A stretch of DNA of 64,000 nucleotides from an uncultured Flavobacteriaceae bacterium (GTDB lineage: Bacteria > Bacteroidota > Bacteroidia > Flavobacteriales > Flavobacteriaceae), in assembly GCA_905181835.1 (NCBI GenBank), contig CAJIZF010000001.1:248001-312000 (forward strand). Direction: 5' to 3'. A program made the translations under genes and the position numbers. A model generated the notes under the pieces. It searched no databases. It saw only the letters and a program-made list of their open reading frames with translations, and was not told where the DNA came from. Of the stretch, positions 6,741-15,691 are shown in pieces; the stretch's first letter is position 1; each line of letters begins with the position of its first letter.

Positions 6741-7829
6741 ATGAAAACAAAAAAAAGCATAGTTAACACAGCCGATAAACTTAAAAATACAAAATTAATA
6801 ATATCATTATTCTTAATTTGTTGTCTAACTATTACTACTTCCACTGCTTTTGGTCAAAATAATAGTAACTCAAGCAATTTAGAACAGCTTAATAGTCTTA
6901 AAAAATCATTGAAAAAAATATCCATTTCAGATTTAGGCTCTTCTATATCGGTTAGTGAGGGTATAAAGGCTTATACCTTTGGCGGAGAACTTCTAAATAA
7001 AGAGGAATTACAATCAGCAATATCGTATGGGTTGATGGATCCAGAATCTAAAATTTATGTTGATACTAACAATGCAATTTCCTTGATTATAATTCCTAAA
7101 AAAGAAGATGAAGTTGTTGTAAATAAAATTCATGCTGAAGGGTTGAAAAGAATTAGTGAAGAAGATTTTTTAAATAGAAGGATTCGCTTTGAGGATGAAA
7201 ACTACACCTTTTATGGTGCTAATAATGAAAAATTAATGCCAGAAGATGCACTTAAGAAATTCAAAAGTGGGATGTATAAAGTTGATGCCTACGTTGATGA
7301 TAACGATCAGTTTAAAATGGCTTACCTTCTTAAAATGACACAAGAGCAGATGAACCAAGGCATTGAAGAAGCTATGAAAATGCAAAATGATTTTGAAGCT
7401 AAATTAAAAGGGAAACCTTTCCCTGACTTTAGATTAACAGATCTATCAGGTACCACACACACATCAGAGAGTATTAAAGGAAAAGTTGTTGTTATAAATT
7501 TATGGTTTACAGCTTGTGCTCCTTGTATCCATGAAATGCCAGAATTAAATAAGATTGTCGGTGAGTATAAAGAAAATGAGGATGTCCTATTTTTAGCATT
7601 TGCCCTCGACCCAAAATCTCGTGTGGATAAATTTCTAAAAAAATACAAATTCGATTATAATATTATTCCAGATAGTCAAGAATATATTACAAAAAAACTC
7701 AATCCTCCTGGTTATCCAACACATATTGTTTTAGATAAAAATTCAAATGTAGTCTTTTTATTTTCTGGATATACGCCACAAGCTGGTGAAGCAATTAAGA
7801 GTTATATTAATTCAGAATTAAAAAAGTAA
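6741..7829 (+). CDS. TlpA-like thioredoxin-fold protein, exported
   Basis: This 362-residue protein has a long N-terminal export signal (hydrophobic segment about 22-38, ending STAFGQ). The middle (about 50-200) has no family I recognise. The C-terminal third is a TlpA/AhpC-TSA-type thioredoxin domain: FPDFRLTDLSGTTHTSESIKGK, VVINLWFTACAPCIHEMPEL with a CAPC active site, and the cis-Pro region PPGYPTHIVLDKN. It probably acts as an envelope thiol-disulfide reductant. Divergence from an HxlR regulator fits redox-responsive expression. Confidence 0.75.
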   Translation: MKTKKSIVNTADKLKNTKLIISLFLICCLTITTSTAFGQNNSNSSNLEQLNSLKKSLKKISISDLGSSISVSEGIKAYTFGGELLNKEELQSAISYGLMDPESKIYVDTNNAISLIIIPKKEDEVVVNKIHAEGLKRISEEDFLNRRIRFEDENYTFYGANNEKLMPEDALKKFKSGMYKVDAYVDDNDQFKMAYLLKMTQEQMNQGIEEAMKMQNDFEAKLKGKPFPDFRLTDLSGTTHTSESIKGKVVVINLWFTACAPCIHEMPELNKIVGEYKENEDVLFLAFALDPKSRVDKFLKKYKFDYNIIPDSQEYITKKLNPPGYPTHIVLDKNSNVVFLFSGYTPQAGEAIKSYINSELKK

Positions 7830-7929
7830 CTCGATATTAAATAGCTAATTGGTAGGTATTTATCAGAGTAAGAAAAAGAATAACATTTGTTATTCTGGCT
7901 GCGAAGTATATGAAAATTAATTAGAAATT

Positions 7930-8628
7930 ATGATAGCAGGACATTTTACAACGGCATTAATAGCAAAACAAAAATTCCCAAAAGGAACGTTACTTTATTT
8001 TTTAATTATATCTCAATTACAAGATTTTTTGTGGTTTACCTTTCACTATTTAGGTCTTGAACCAACCAATCCGAGTGATGCATTTGATGCCACTTTAAGT
8101 AATATGGTAGTAGATATGTTATACAGCCATGATTTGTTACCGCAATTGTTTTGGTTGGCAATTGTTTTCTTAATTGGGAAACTGCTATTCAAAAACACCA
8201 AAATAGGCTTAGTAAGTATGGCTTTAGTATCAATCCATTTTGTTTTAGATTTCTTTTCAGGTCATATGCACCATATTTTTGGGGCAGATACACTGGAAGC
8301 TGGTCTTGGATTGTATGCATCTAATCCTTATTTAGCCATTTTAATAGAAGCCTTATTTTGTATTGCTGCTATGTGGTATTTCTTTAAAGAAGAAGCAAAA
8401 AAAGGAATTATTAGAACTACAAAAAATAGAATTGCAATTATTTCCGTTTTTGCTTATGGGATTATTTTTATACTACTTATTGCCACAAAATCTTTTAGAC
8501 AGTTATTTAGTATTCCAGAATTTGATTTAGGATTTAATACCAATATGCCTACGATCATTTTTACATACGTTGCAATGCTTTATTGCTTGAATTATTTTGC
8601 GCCGAAGTTTACGCTTGACAAAAAATAA
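7930..8628 (+). CDS. Multi-pass membrane protein, unknown function
   Basis: This 232-residue protein has about six predicted membrane helices. It begins MIAGHFTTALIAKQKFPKGT and contains LQDFLWFTFHYLG, MLYSHDLL and HFVLDFFSGHMHHIFG. The His/Asp spacing recalls membrane-bound YdjM-type hydrolases, but I cannot confirm the family. The gene is followed eight bases later by another membrane-protein gene, so they are probably co-transcribed. It lies between repeats B and C. Confidence 0.55.
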   Translation: MIAGHFTTALIAKQKFPKGTLLYFLIISQLQDFLWFTFHYLGLEPTNPSDAFDATLSNMVVDMLYSHDLLPQLFWLAIVFLIGKLLFKNTKIGLVSMALVSIHFVLDFFSGHMHHIFGADTLEAGLGLYASNPYLAILIEALFCIAAMWYFFKEEAKKGIIRTTKNRIAIISVFAYGIIFILLIATKSFRQLFSIPEFDLGFNTNMPTIIFTYVAMLYCLNYFAPKFTLDKK

Positions 8629-8635
8629 TAAGATT

Positions 8636-9436
8636 ATGGTTGAAGGAATATTAAATTTTATTAAGGAATTAAAAATTCGGAACGAATCCTTATTTTATTT
8701 TGGTTTGTTCTGCTTATCTCTTTCAATACTATTTATCGTTTTAACCAAACTTGCAACTACTCAAGTTCACGGAGTAAACGCTTGGTTTAAGCCCTTTAAA
8801 TTTGCTGTTTCAATAGGTTTATTTGCTTGGACAATGGCTTGGTATTGTCATTATTTGTCAAATTTTAATGAAACACCTTTTAACTGGGTAGTTATTATTT
8901 TGTTTGGTTTTGAACTTTTATATATCACTTATCAATCCTCACAAGGGCAGATGTCTCATTTCAATATAAGTACACCCACGTATTCAATGTTGTATTCATT
9001 AATGGGTTTAGCGGCTACAATCGTAACACTTTATACAGCATACATTGGTTTATTGTTTTTTACACAGACATTTCCTGATTTACCAAATTACTATATTTGG
9101 GCGATTCGTTTTGGAATACTCATTTTTGTAGTTTTTTCTTTCGAAGGTGCTTTAATGGGGTCGAGAATGAACCATAGCGTAGGAGCAATCAATGATAATT
9201 CTAACTGGTTTATTGTCGGTTGGAGTAAAACGGTAGGCGATTTAAGAGTGTCTCACTTTATAGGAATGCACGCTTTACAACTACTCCCATTTCTTTCTTT
9301 TTATATCTTTAAAAACACAAAAGTGACCATCATTATTTCATTGCTTTACGCAGTTCTTGCTACCACAACATTAGTTCAAGCATTAAAAGGAAAACCTATT
9401 TTTCAGAATACAGAAACAACTAAAATGGAAACATAA
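8636..9436 (+). CDS. Multi-pass membrane protein, unknown function
   Basis: From the ATG at 8636 the product is 266 residues with about seven predicted transmembrane helices. It starts MVEGILNFIKELKIRN and contains the conserved-looking loop HGVNAWFKPFKFAVSIGLFAW, then GSRMNHSVGAINDNSNW and VGDLRVSHFIGMHALQLLPF. I know similar uncharacterised proteins in Bacteroidota but no function. A longer frame from 8597 overlaps the upstream gene and lacks a better start. It forms a likely two-gene operon with 7930-8628. Confidence 0.6.
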   Translation: MVEGILNFIKELKIRNESLFYFGLFCLSLSILFIVLTKLATTQVHGVNAWFKPFKFAVSIGLFAWTMAWYCHYLSNFNETPFNWVVIILFGFELLYITYQSSQGQMSHFNISTPTYSMLYSLMGLAATIVTLYTAYIGLLFFTQTFPDLPNYYIWAIRFGILIFVVFSFEGALMGSRMNHSVGAINDNSNWFIVGWSKTVGDLRVSHFIGMHALQLLPFLSFYIFKNTKVTIIISLLYAVLATTTLVQALKGKPIFQNTETTKMET

Positions 9437-9530
9437 AACGACACCACAACAAGGTATAGTTCACATCCTATGGGATACGTGCCATACGCGAACAAACGTT
9501 GGCAGTCATTTAATACAAAGTTTTTTCATT
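9437..9530. repeat. Structured intergenic element ending in ACGTTGGCAGT
   Basis: After the membrane gene come ACAACAAGGTATAG, a small hairpin ATCC-TAT-GGGAT (about 9465-9476) and TGCCA...TGGCA arms (about 9480-9504). Similar sequences ending in CGTTGGCxGTxATT follow acquired genes in many Bacteroidota genomes in my experience; their nature is unclear. Only this one copy is in the window. Confidence 0.35.
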
Positions 9531-9573
9531 ATTATTTTTGAATGAGACCAATCAAATAATAGGTGTTTTCAAA

Positions 9574-9722
9574 ATCTCTTGGTGTAAAACTTAAGTTCAA
9601 CTTTTCATAATAAGAGTCATTATGTGATGAGTGTCGATTAAGTCTTTTGGAGTTAGACTTATGTTCGATATTTCAATAGAGTTATCTACTACCAACCCTT
9701 TCAGAAATGAGAGGGTTTTTTT
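9574..9722. repeat. tRNA-end-linked repeat, copy C, with a different terminator
   Basis: The left part matches copy A from ATCTCTTGGTGTAAAACTT to CTACTA (9686-9691). After CTACTA the usual AAACGGTTATAC hairpin is replaced by AACCCT...AGGGTT and a T run (9694-9722). The conserved part therefore stops exactly at CTACTA. The minus frame again encodes ISLTPKDLIDTHH and LSFTPRDF. From 9723 to 9980 I see only AT-rich DNA and a short box (9724-9750) resembled at 13761-13785. Confidence 0.7.
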
Positions 9723-9980
9723 ATGCAGTGTACTCAAGAATACAAAGGATTTTAAAGTGTATTAATTGAGTGTAATTCAGTTGATATTAACTATTTTTTA
9801 TTTAAAAACTAACATGTGTCAACTTTTATTTTTACAAGTTGTGGAGTAGTATTGACTCGTTATGCTTTAGACAACACTTAAACACCTATTAAACAAGGGG
9901 GTAACGTTTCTTTTAACTCCCATTTTTTTTGTATTTTTATTCTATTAAATAATATTTAAACTCCTCGCAAAATATTTATT

Positions 9981-11342
9981 ATGAAAACATCTTGCTTAAC
10001 CATCATCTTATTAGTTTTATTCTATTCATCCCAGGCTCAATTTGGTCCACAACAAATTATAACAACAAGCGCAGGCGGAACGTTTGGTGTTTATTCTACT
10101 GATATTGATGGAGATGGTGATATGGATGTGCTTTCTACCTCAAGCAATAGTATTGAATGGTATGAAAATATAGATGGGCAAGGTAATTTTAGCCCGCAAC
10201 AATCTGTAACAACTTTTACAAGTTCGGCAAGTTTAGTCTACTCTGCTGATATTGATGGAGATGGTGATATGGATGTGATTTCTGCTTCTTATCCAGGAGA
10301 TAAAATAGTCTGGAACGAAAATATAGATGGGCAAGGTAATTTTGGACCACAACAAATAATCTCAGCATTTGCAAATGGACCATCAGAATTGCATGCCACC
10401 GATTTAGATGGTGATGGTGATATAGATGTACTATCTGCTTTAGCTTGGGAAGATAAAATAGTTTGGTATGAAAATATAGATGGGCAAGGAAACTTTGGTA
10501 GTCAGCAAATAATAATGTCAAATGAAGAAGGGGCGAGTTCAGTTTATACAACAGATATAGATGATGATGGTGATATTGATGTAGTTTCTTCCTCAGATGT
10601 TAGAATTGCATGGTATGAAAATACCGATGGACAAGGCAATTTTGGTTCTCAACAAATTATTGATTCAGATGTTATTGATGGGAGGGATGTGTATGCAGCT
10701 GATTTAGATGGAGATGGAGATATGGATGTACTTTCAGATTCTAACTATGGTGATAAAATAGGATGGTATGAAAATACAGATGGGCAAGGTAGTTTTAGTG
10801 TGCAACAAATAATATCAACAAATGTAGATGATATACGGTCTATTCACGCAACTGATTTGGATGAAGATGGAGATATGGATGTGCTTTCAGCTTCTTACTG
10901 GGATAATAAAATAGCTTGGTATGAAAATGCCGATGGGCAAGGTAATTTTAGTGTGCAACAAATAATATCAACAAATACAATGGCAGCAACATCGGTTTAC
11001 GCAGCTGATATAGATGGTAATGGTATTATAGATGTACTCTCAGCTTCATTTGATGATAATAAAATAGCTTGGTATGAAAATTTACATCCTTTAGGTGTAA
11101 ATGAAAATGCATTATTAGTCATTTCTGTTTTTCCGAACCCAGTTAAAGAGGTTTTAAACATCTTAACCCAAAATGGTAGTCCAATTAGTTCTATACAAGT
11201 CTTTGATATTCTAGGAAGATTGGTTATAGAAGAAAAACATGACTTCAATAAAGTGGATGTATCTAATCTAGGTAATGGTTTATTTTTTATAAAAATTCAA
11301 ACAACTGAAGGGGTAGTTACTAAGAAAATAATTAAAGAGTAA
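9981..11342 (+). CDS. Secreted FG-GAP/VCBS repeat protein with T9SS sorting domain
   Basis: This 453-residue protein has a signal peptide (LLVLFYSSQAQ) followed by seven tandem repeats of about 45-50 residues. Each carries a D[IL]DGDGD[MI]DV[LI]S calcium-binding loop and [IK]xWYEN-DGQGNF. They form a beta-propeller of the FG-GAP/VCBS type. The last ~75 residues (VFPNPVKEVLNI, VFDILGRLV, GLFFIKIQT, TKKIIKE) are a type A T9SS C-terminal domain, so it is exported to the cell surface or medium. DNA repeats within the gene make it prone to recombination. It has no obvious catalytic domain; adhesion or ligand binding is likely. Confidence 0.88.
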   Translation: MKTSCLTIILLVLFYSSQAQFGPQQIITTSAGGTFGVYSTDIDGDGDMDVLSTSSNSIEWYENIDGQGNFSPQQSVTTFTSSASLVYSADIDGDGDMDVISASYPGDKIVWNENIDGQGNFGPQQIISAFANGPSELHATDLDGDGDIDVLSALAWEDKIVWYENIDGQGNFGSQQIIMSNEEGASSVYTTDIDDDGDIDVVSSSDVRIAWYENTDGQGNFGSQQIIDSDVIDGRDVYAADLDGDGDMDVLSDSNYGDKIGWYENTDGQGSFSVQQIISTNVDDIRSIHATDLDEDGDMDVLSASYWDNKIAWYENADGQGNFSVQQIISTNTMAATSVYAADIDGNGIIDVLSASFDDNKIAWYENLHPLGVNENALLVISVFPNPVKEVLNILTQNGSPISSIQVFDILGRLVIEEKHDFNKVDVSNLGNGLFFIKIQTTEGVVTKKIIKE

Positions 11343-11416
11343 ACTCACCTGTAACCGTTTTTTTATTCATGCACAATAATAAAAAGAAGTCGTCGTTTAA
11401 AAAAAAATAGAATCCG

Positions 11417-12292
11417 ATGAAAAAATCAATTTTACTATTTACTTTCTTACTAACGATTTTTAGTAGCTGTGAAAAAGATGATAATAAAAATCCAGAGGAA
11501 TGTTCCTTTAATAATAATGTACAGTCCATAGTTCACGATGGTGTTAATAGAGAATATGTTTTATACATACCTGATTCATATGATGGAACATCTTCTGTTC
11601 CACTAATGCTTAATTTTCATGGGTTTGGTGGTAGTGCAAGTGATTATATGCAAGAAGCAGATATGCGCTCATTGGCAGAAGTTGACACTTTTATTTTAGT
11701 CTATCCCCAAGGTAGTTGCTTAGATGGCTCTTCCCATTGGAATCCTTGCCCAATAGGCGGAGACAATAAAAGTACTGCTGATGACGTAGGATTTGTTGAA
11801 TCTATGATTAGTGAGATTTCGTCTCAGTATAATGTAGATATGGAAAGAATTTATGCTGCGGGATACTCAAACGGGGGCATGATGGCATACGGGCTTGCGA
11901 ATTATAAAAGTGATTTAATTGCTGCGGTGGCATCTGTTTCCGGAACAATGTTAGATTGTACAGGACCTACCAATCATCCTATGCCAGTAGTACATCTTCA
12001 TGGAACCTCTGATAGTGTTGTTTCCTATAATGGGAGTACTGACTGGAATTCTGTACAAAGTACATTAGACCATTGGATTAACTTCAATAATACAGTTTTA
12101 ACTCCTACTATAACAAGTGACAACACTATTGAACATTATGTTTATGACCAAGGAGATAACTCAGTTTCCGTTGAGCATTATAAATTTATAGGAGGAGAAC
12201 ATGTTTGGTTTAGCACCACTTTCCAAGATCAGAGTACATCTGAATTAGTTTGGAATTTCGTATCCAGATATGATATTAATGGATTGAGATAA
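11417..12292 (+). CDS. Lipoprotein esterase, PHB depolymerase/feruloyl esterase (LpqC) family
   Basis: This 291-residue alpha/beta hydrolase has a lipoprotein signal (LLTIFSSCEKDD, lipobox Cys at 17). Family motifs are visible: REYVLYIPDSY, LMLNFHGFGGSASDY for the oxyanion region, AAGYSNGGMMAY with the nucleophile Ser in GxSxG, Asp in HLHGTSDSVVSY and the catalytic His in GGEHVW. Carbohydrate esterase family 1 and short-chain PHB depolymerases share this layout; the substrate is not decided by sequence. The leader holds a fragment of the local terminator (GTAACCGTTTTTTT near 11351), another trace of the repeat. Confidence 0.85.
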   Translation: MKKSILLFTFLLTIFSSCEKDDNKNPEECSFNNNVQSIVHDGVNREYVLYIPDSYDGTSSVPLMLNFHGFGGSASDYMQEADMRSLAEVDTFILVYPQGSCLDGSSHWNPCPIGGDNKSTADDVGFVESMISEISSQYNVDMERIYAAGYSNGGMMAYGLANYKSDLIAAVASVSGTMLDCTGPTNHPMPVVHLHGTSDSVVSYNGSTDWNSVQSTLDHWINFNNTVLTPTITSDNTIEHYVYDQGDNSVSVEHYKFIGGEHVWFSTTFQDQSTSELVWNFVSRYDINGLR

Positions 12293-12315
12293 GGAATAAA
12301 GGTAACGCTAATGGA

Positions 12316-12545
12316 TGTAAATCAAAATCATATTAGTTCAACTTTTCATAATAAGAGTCATTATATGATGAGTATCAATTAAGTCTTTTGGAGTTAGACT
12401 TATGTTCGATATTTCAATAGAGTTATCTACTAAAACAATAAAACGGTTATACTTTTATAAAGTGTAACCGTTTTTTAATTAAAAGACTTCGTTCAAACAC
12501 TGTCAAAGATTAATATAAGATTTTCCTGAGATTATTTTTACCTAA
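12316..12545. repeat. tRNA-end-linked repeat, copy D, with terminator and DUF2306 relic
   Basis: This copy is nearly identical to copy E from AAATCAAAATCA through CTACTA (12427-12432) and the hairpin (12440-12477). Right of the hairpin, 12472-12540 resembles the relic after copy B (shared TTAATTAAAAGACT, GTTCAAACAC and CAAAGATTA), so this copy retains a trace of a DUF2306-type gene end. Confidence 0.7.
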
Positions 12546-12566
12546 ATTTACACTTTACAAAAAACT

Positions 12567-13289
12567 ATGAAAAAAACAAAGAAGATATTTAACTGGATTT
12601 TTAAAGGATTAATTTTATCCTATATTTTATTAATATGTTTCCCTCATTTACTTTTCGCAAATAAATTTGACTATAAAAACTTTTCAGTGTATTACCATTC
12701 TAATGACATTAATACAGAAGAACTAAAATTAGTTTTAGATAAGTCTGAAAATTTACTAAAGAAATCTGAATTATTTAAAAAAGGAACAAGTCAAGACATC
12801 TTCATTTGCAATGGGTACAGTGAATTTACTTTTTTTGCCCTGTTGTCAAGAAAAGCATTTGCTGTAAACTATCCTATTTCTCAAAATATTTTCATATCCA
12901 AGTCTTCAATTTCACAGAACTATATTTTAAGAAATGGAAAAGAAAATAACAAAAGGACATTAAGTGGAGTTATTGCACACGAAACTGTTCATTCTCTGTT
13001 GGAAAATAAATTAGGGCTATTAAAATATAAATTGCTTCCTTCTTGGAAAAATGAAGGATACTGCGATTTTATTGCAAACGAAAGCTCTTTCAATAAACAA
13101 AAAGGAGTAAAAGAAATTTGTAATGATACTGAAAACACAGACATTCCATCTTTTAAATATTTTAAATACAGAATGATAACTGAGTATTTATTTGAGGAAA
13201 GAAAAGTTACATTAGAAAAATTCTTAGATGAGGATTTTGATTTGGAAAATATAAATAACAATTTGAAGAAAAAATACTGTGCACAATAG
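12567..13289 (+). CDS. Membrane-anchored putative zinc metallopeptidase (HExxH)
   Basis: This 240-residue protein has one N-terminal membrane segment or uncleaved signal (about residues 12-31). It carries a zinc-binding motif, SGVIAHETVHSLLENK, followed by PSWKNEGYCDFIA, where the Glu in NEGYC could be the third ligand as in gluzincins. This is the arrangement seen in peptidase MA-like proteins. The rest is Lys- and Phe-rich with no other domain I recognise. It is flanked by repeats D and E, like an inserted single-gene unit. Activity is inferred only from the motif. Confidence 0.6.
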   Translation: MKKTKKIFNWIFKGLILSYILLICFPHLLFANKFDYKNFSVYYHSNDINTEELKLVLDKSENLLKKSELFKKGTSQDIFICNGYSEFTFFALLSRKAFAVNYPISQNIFISKSSISQNYILRNGKENNKRTLSGVIAHETVHSLLENKLGLLKYKLLPSWKNEGYCDFIANESSFNKQKGVKEICNDTENTDIPSFKYFKYRMITEYLFEERKVTLEKFLDEDFDLENINNNLKKKYCAQ

Positions 13290-13295
13290 CGGGAA

Positions 13296-13457
13296 GGTAA
13301 ATCAAAATCACATTAGTTCAACTTTTCATAATAAGAGTCATTATATGATGAGTGTCGATTAAGTCTTTTGGAGTTAGACTTATGTTCGATATTTCAATAG
13401 AGTTATCTACTAAAACAATAAAACGGTTATACTTTTATAAAGTGTAGCCGTTTTTTT
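13296..13457. repeat. tRNA-end-linked repeat, copy E, with terminator
   Basis: This copy runs from AAATCAAAATCACATTAG to CTACTA (13407-13412) and the hairpin at 13420-13457. It is nearly identical to copy D over about 160 bp. The inverted repeat AAGTCT-N9-AGACTT lies inside it. Its terminator runs straight into the TATATTTG of the next gene. Confidence 0.72.
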
Positions 13458-13467
13458 ATATTTGAGT

Positions 13468-13737
13468 ATGTCAAAAAGAATTTTTTATCCTCTTTTTTTG
13501 TTATTAATTCCTTTAATTGGAATGGGTATCACTGACGAAATTAACTGGAGTCCATTTGATTTCATTATCATGGGTTCTCTACTAATTTCCCTTAGTATTG
13601 GAATTAATTTTGTGAGTACTCGTGTAAAGAATTTAAAAAATCGAGTCCTATACATTGGAATATTAGTTTTAATATTTATGTTAATATGGGCAGAGTTGGC
13701 AGTAGGTGTTTTTGGAACTCCTTTTGCAGGTAATTAA
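13468..13737 (+). CDS. Small three-helix membrane protein
   Basis: From the ATG at 13468 the product is 89 residues: MSKRIFYPLFLLLIPLIGM, then VNWSPFDF-type loop (EINWSPFDFIIMG), a second helix, the basic linker STRVKNLKNRVLY and a third helix ending VFGTPFAGN. Similar small proteins with the WSPFDF motif occur in Bacteroidota; the function is unknown. TATATTTG at 13457-13464 ends three bases before the ATG, so the mRNA may be leaderless. Confidence 0.65.
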   Translation: MSKRIFYPLFLLLIPLIGMGITDEINWSPFDFIIMGSLLISLSIGINFVSTRVKNLKNRVLYIGILVLIFMLIWAELAVGVFGTPFAGN

Positions 13738-13846
13738 CTAAACAATCGCTCTATTTGTTCTGCGGTGTATTCAAGAATACAAGGACTTATTTCAATAAAT
13801 TAGAATTTAAACTGTAATTTTGATAAATAGATAACTAGGAAACATT

Positions 13847-15691
13847 ATGGAAAAAATTAAAAGTGTTATTTCGTTTATAGACAATCTTCTCGAAAAATTT
13901 AGAAGAGTCTTTTTAAATATCCTTACCGTTCTTTTTTTAATGCTATTATCATTTGGTTTTATTTATAGCCTGAGTTCTTTGTTTGAATCTGATAAAGTTG
14001 AGACTGCAGATCAAATTTTATACTTGGAACCAAATGGAATGATTGTGGACAAGGCAATTACAATAAATGGACCTTTTGAAGAATTTGAGGTTTTTGGAAA
14101 CTCCTCCAATCAGATTGAATTAGAAAATTTTTTAAAAGTTATCAAAAACGCTGGTACAGATGATAATCTTAAAGCTATTTATCTTAATGTTGACGGCTTA
14201 AGTGCTTATTACACTTCTGCGTTAAAAATAGCAGATGCTCTATTCGAGGCAAGAGAAAATGGTAAAGAGATTATTGCTTTTACAAGCGGCCTGGGAACTA
14301 CAGGATATCTCATGGCTTCACAAGCGACTGAGATTATTTTAGAAAAAGACTCTTATGAATCAGTGCTTCCTTTTGGATTTAGTAGAGTAAGGCAATACCA
14401 GAAAGATTTCTTTGAAAATATTAAAGTTGACATGAATGTTTATGCTGCTGGTGATTTTAAATCAGGCCCTGAAGGTTATACAAGAAATGATATGTCTGAA
14501 ACAGACAAGCTTGCTTGGCTGGAGTTTGTAACCCCAGTTTGGGAAAAATATAAAAGTAAAATGGAGACGGGTAGAGGTTTCGATTCAGGTAAAATTCAGT
14601 ATATCGGAGACCATTACCATTTACTTACCGATGGTAATGGTGGTGATAACAATGAAACAGCTCTTGAAATTGGTCTTGTGGATAAGCTAATGTCTAAGCA
14701 AGAATTAAGGAACTACATGATTGAAAAATATGGTAGTGAAGAGGAATATGAACGTCCTGAAGGAATTTCAGGAATAGAATACCTGACCACTCTAAAAGAT
14801 GAGGATATAAGTAATAAGCAAAAAAAGGTTCAAGAAAAAAATAAAATTGCTATTATTCATGTTGAAGGAGCAATTGTAACCGGTAATATAGGGGTCGATA
14901 CTGCAGGGTCAGGAGATATTGTAAAAAACATTAATAAAGCTAGAGACGATGAAAATGTTAAGGGGATTGTTCTAAGGGTTAATAGCCCTGGAGGCGATGT
15001 ATATGCTTCTTCAATGATTACAAATGCTTTGGAGGAATTTCAAGCTACAGGAAGACCTGTAATAACATCCATGGGAGATATAGCTGCATCTGGAGGGGTC
15101 TGGGTAACTACCACCTCTGAAGAAATTTGGGCTGAAGAAACTACGCTGACAGGATCAATTGGGGTCTACAGTATTATTCCAGATTTTTCTCCACTAGAAA
15201 AGTGGGTGGGGATGAATTATGACGGTGTAAGTATGACAAAAGCTGGAGATATTTACGATTTGAGAAAAGGAATGAATGAAGAACTCGATAAGCAATTCAG
15301 AGAAAATACAGAAAAAATTTATAAGGATTTTGTTACTAAGGTTGCCAATAATAGAGAGATGGACTTCGCTAAAGTCCTTAAATTTGCTGGTGGAAGAATA
15401 TGGAGAGGTGATACCGCTCTTGAATTAGGTTTGGTTGATAAATTAGGCACCTTAGACGACGCAATTGATTCCATGGCAACAAAACTTGAGTTAGAAGATT
15501 ATAAAGTTTTTTCTTATAATAACGAGGTTGAATTTGAGGATTACTTAAATTTAATGGCACAGGACATACTTCCAGTCCAAATCCAAGATTTATTGAGTAA
15601 AATTAGTGGCTTGAACAGGATGTTCCTGGCTGAAAAAGACAGGTATGTGGTTGTTTATTGTTTTGACTGTGGTTTTAGAAATTTTGAATAA
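13847..15691 (+). CDS. sppA: Signal peptide peptidase SppA, 67K type
   Basis: This 614-residue protein has one N-terminal membrane anchor (about 24-48) and two S49 protease repeats. The catalytic Lys lies in AAGDFKSGPEGYTR and the catalytic Ser in GDIAASGGVWVTTTSEEIWAE, followed by TLTGSIGVYS. SppA degrades signal peptides left in the membrane after processing. Length fits the fused long form. The last ~20 residues after FLAEKDR (YVVVYCFDCGFRNFE) are Cys- and aromatic-rich and do not look like the usual family end, so the 3' end may have been altered by recombination at the border of the accessory zone. Confidence 0.9.
   Translation: MEKIKSVISFIDNLLEKFRRVFLNILTVLFLMLLSFGFIYSLSSLFESDKVETADQILYLEPNGMIVDKAITINGPFEEFEVFGNSSNQIELENFLKVIKNAGTDDNLKAIYLNVDGLSAYYTSALKIADALFEARENGKEIIAFTSGLGTTGYLMASQATEIILEKDSYESVLPFGFSRVRQYQKDFFENIKVDMNVYAAGDFKSGPEGYTRNDMSETDKLAWLEFVTPVWEKYKSKMETGRGFDSGKIQYIGDHYHLLTDGNGGDNNETALEIGLVDKLMSKQELRNYMIEKYGSEEEYERPEGISGIEYLTTLKDEDISNKQKKVQEKNKIAIIHVEGAIVTGNIGVDTAGSGDIVKNINKARDDENVKGIVLRVNSPGGDVYASSMITNALEEFQATGRPVITSMGDIAASGGVWVTTTSEEIWAEETTLTGSIGVYSIIPDFSPLEKWVGMNYDGVSMTKAGDIYDLRKGMNEELDKQFRENTEKIYKDFVTKVANNREMDFAKVLKFAGGRIWRGDTALELGLVDKLGTLDDAIDSMATKLELEDYKVFSYNNEVEFEDYLNLMAQDILPVQIQDLLSKISGLNRMFLAEKDRYVVVYCFDCGFRNFE

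Noticed and set aside
11332-11529. Open minus-strand frame over the start of the esterase gene.
   Set aside because: It lies antisense to a well-supported lipoprotein signal peptide and shows no protein features.
12332-12400. The repeat left part has GTTCAAC and, ~60 bases later, GTTAGAC, resembling the R'' and R' boxes of integron attC sites.
   Set aside because: The two boxes are not properly complementary, the inner bases do not fold into an attC-like hairpin, and no integron integrase is in the window.
5130-13457. The regularly recurring repeat might suggest a CRISPR-like array.
   Set aside because: The copies are 75-165 bp long and separated by hundreds to thousands of bases holding genes; there are no short uniform spacers and no cas genes.
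14640-15691. sppA as a fusion with an unknown Cys-rich tail.
   Set aside because: The final 15 residues are too short to be a domain; altered 3' end by recombination or drift explains them, and I cannot show a frameshift.
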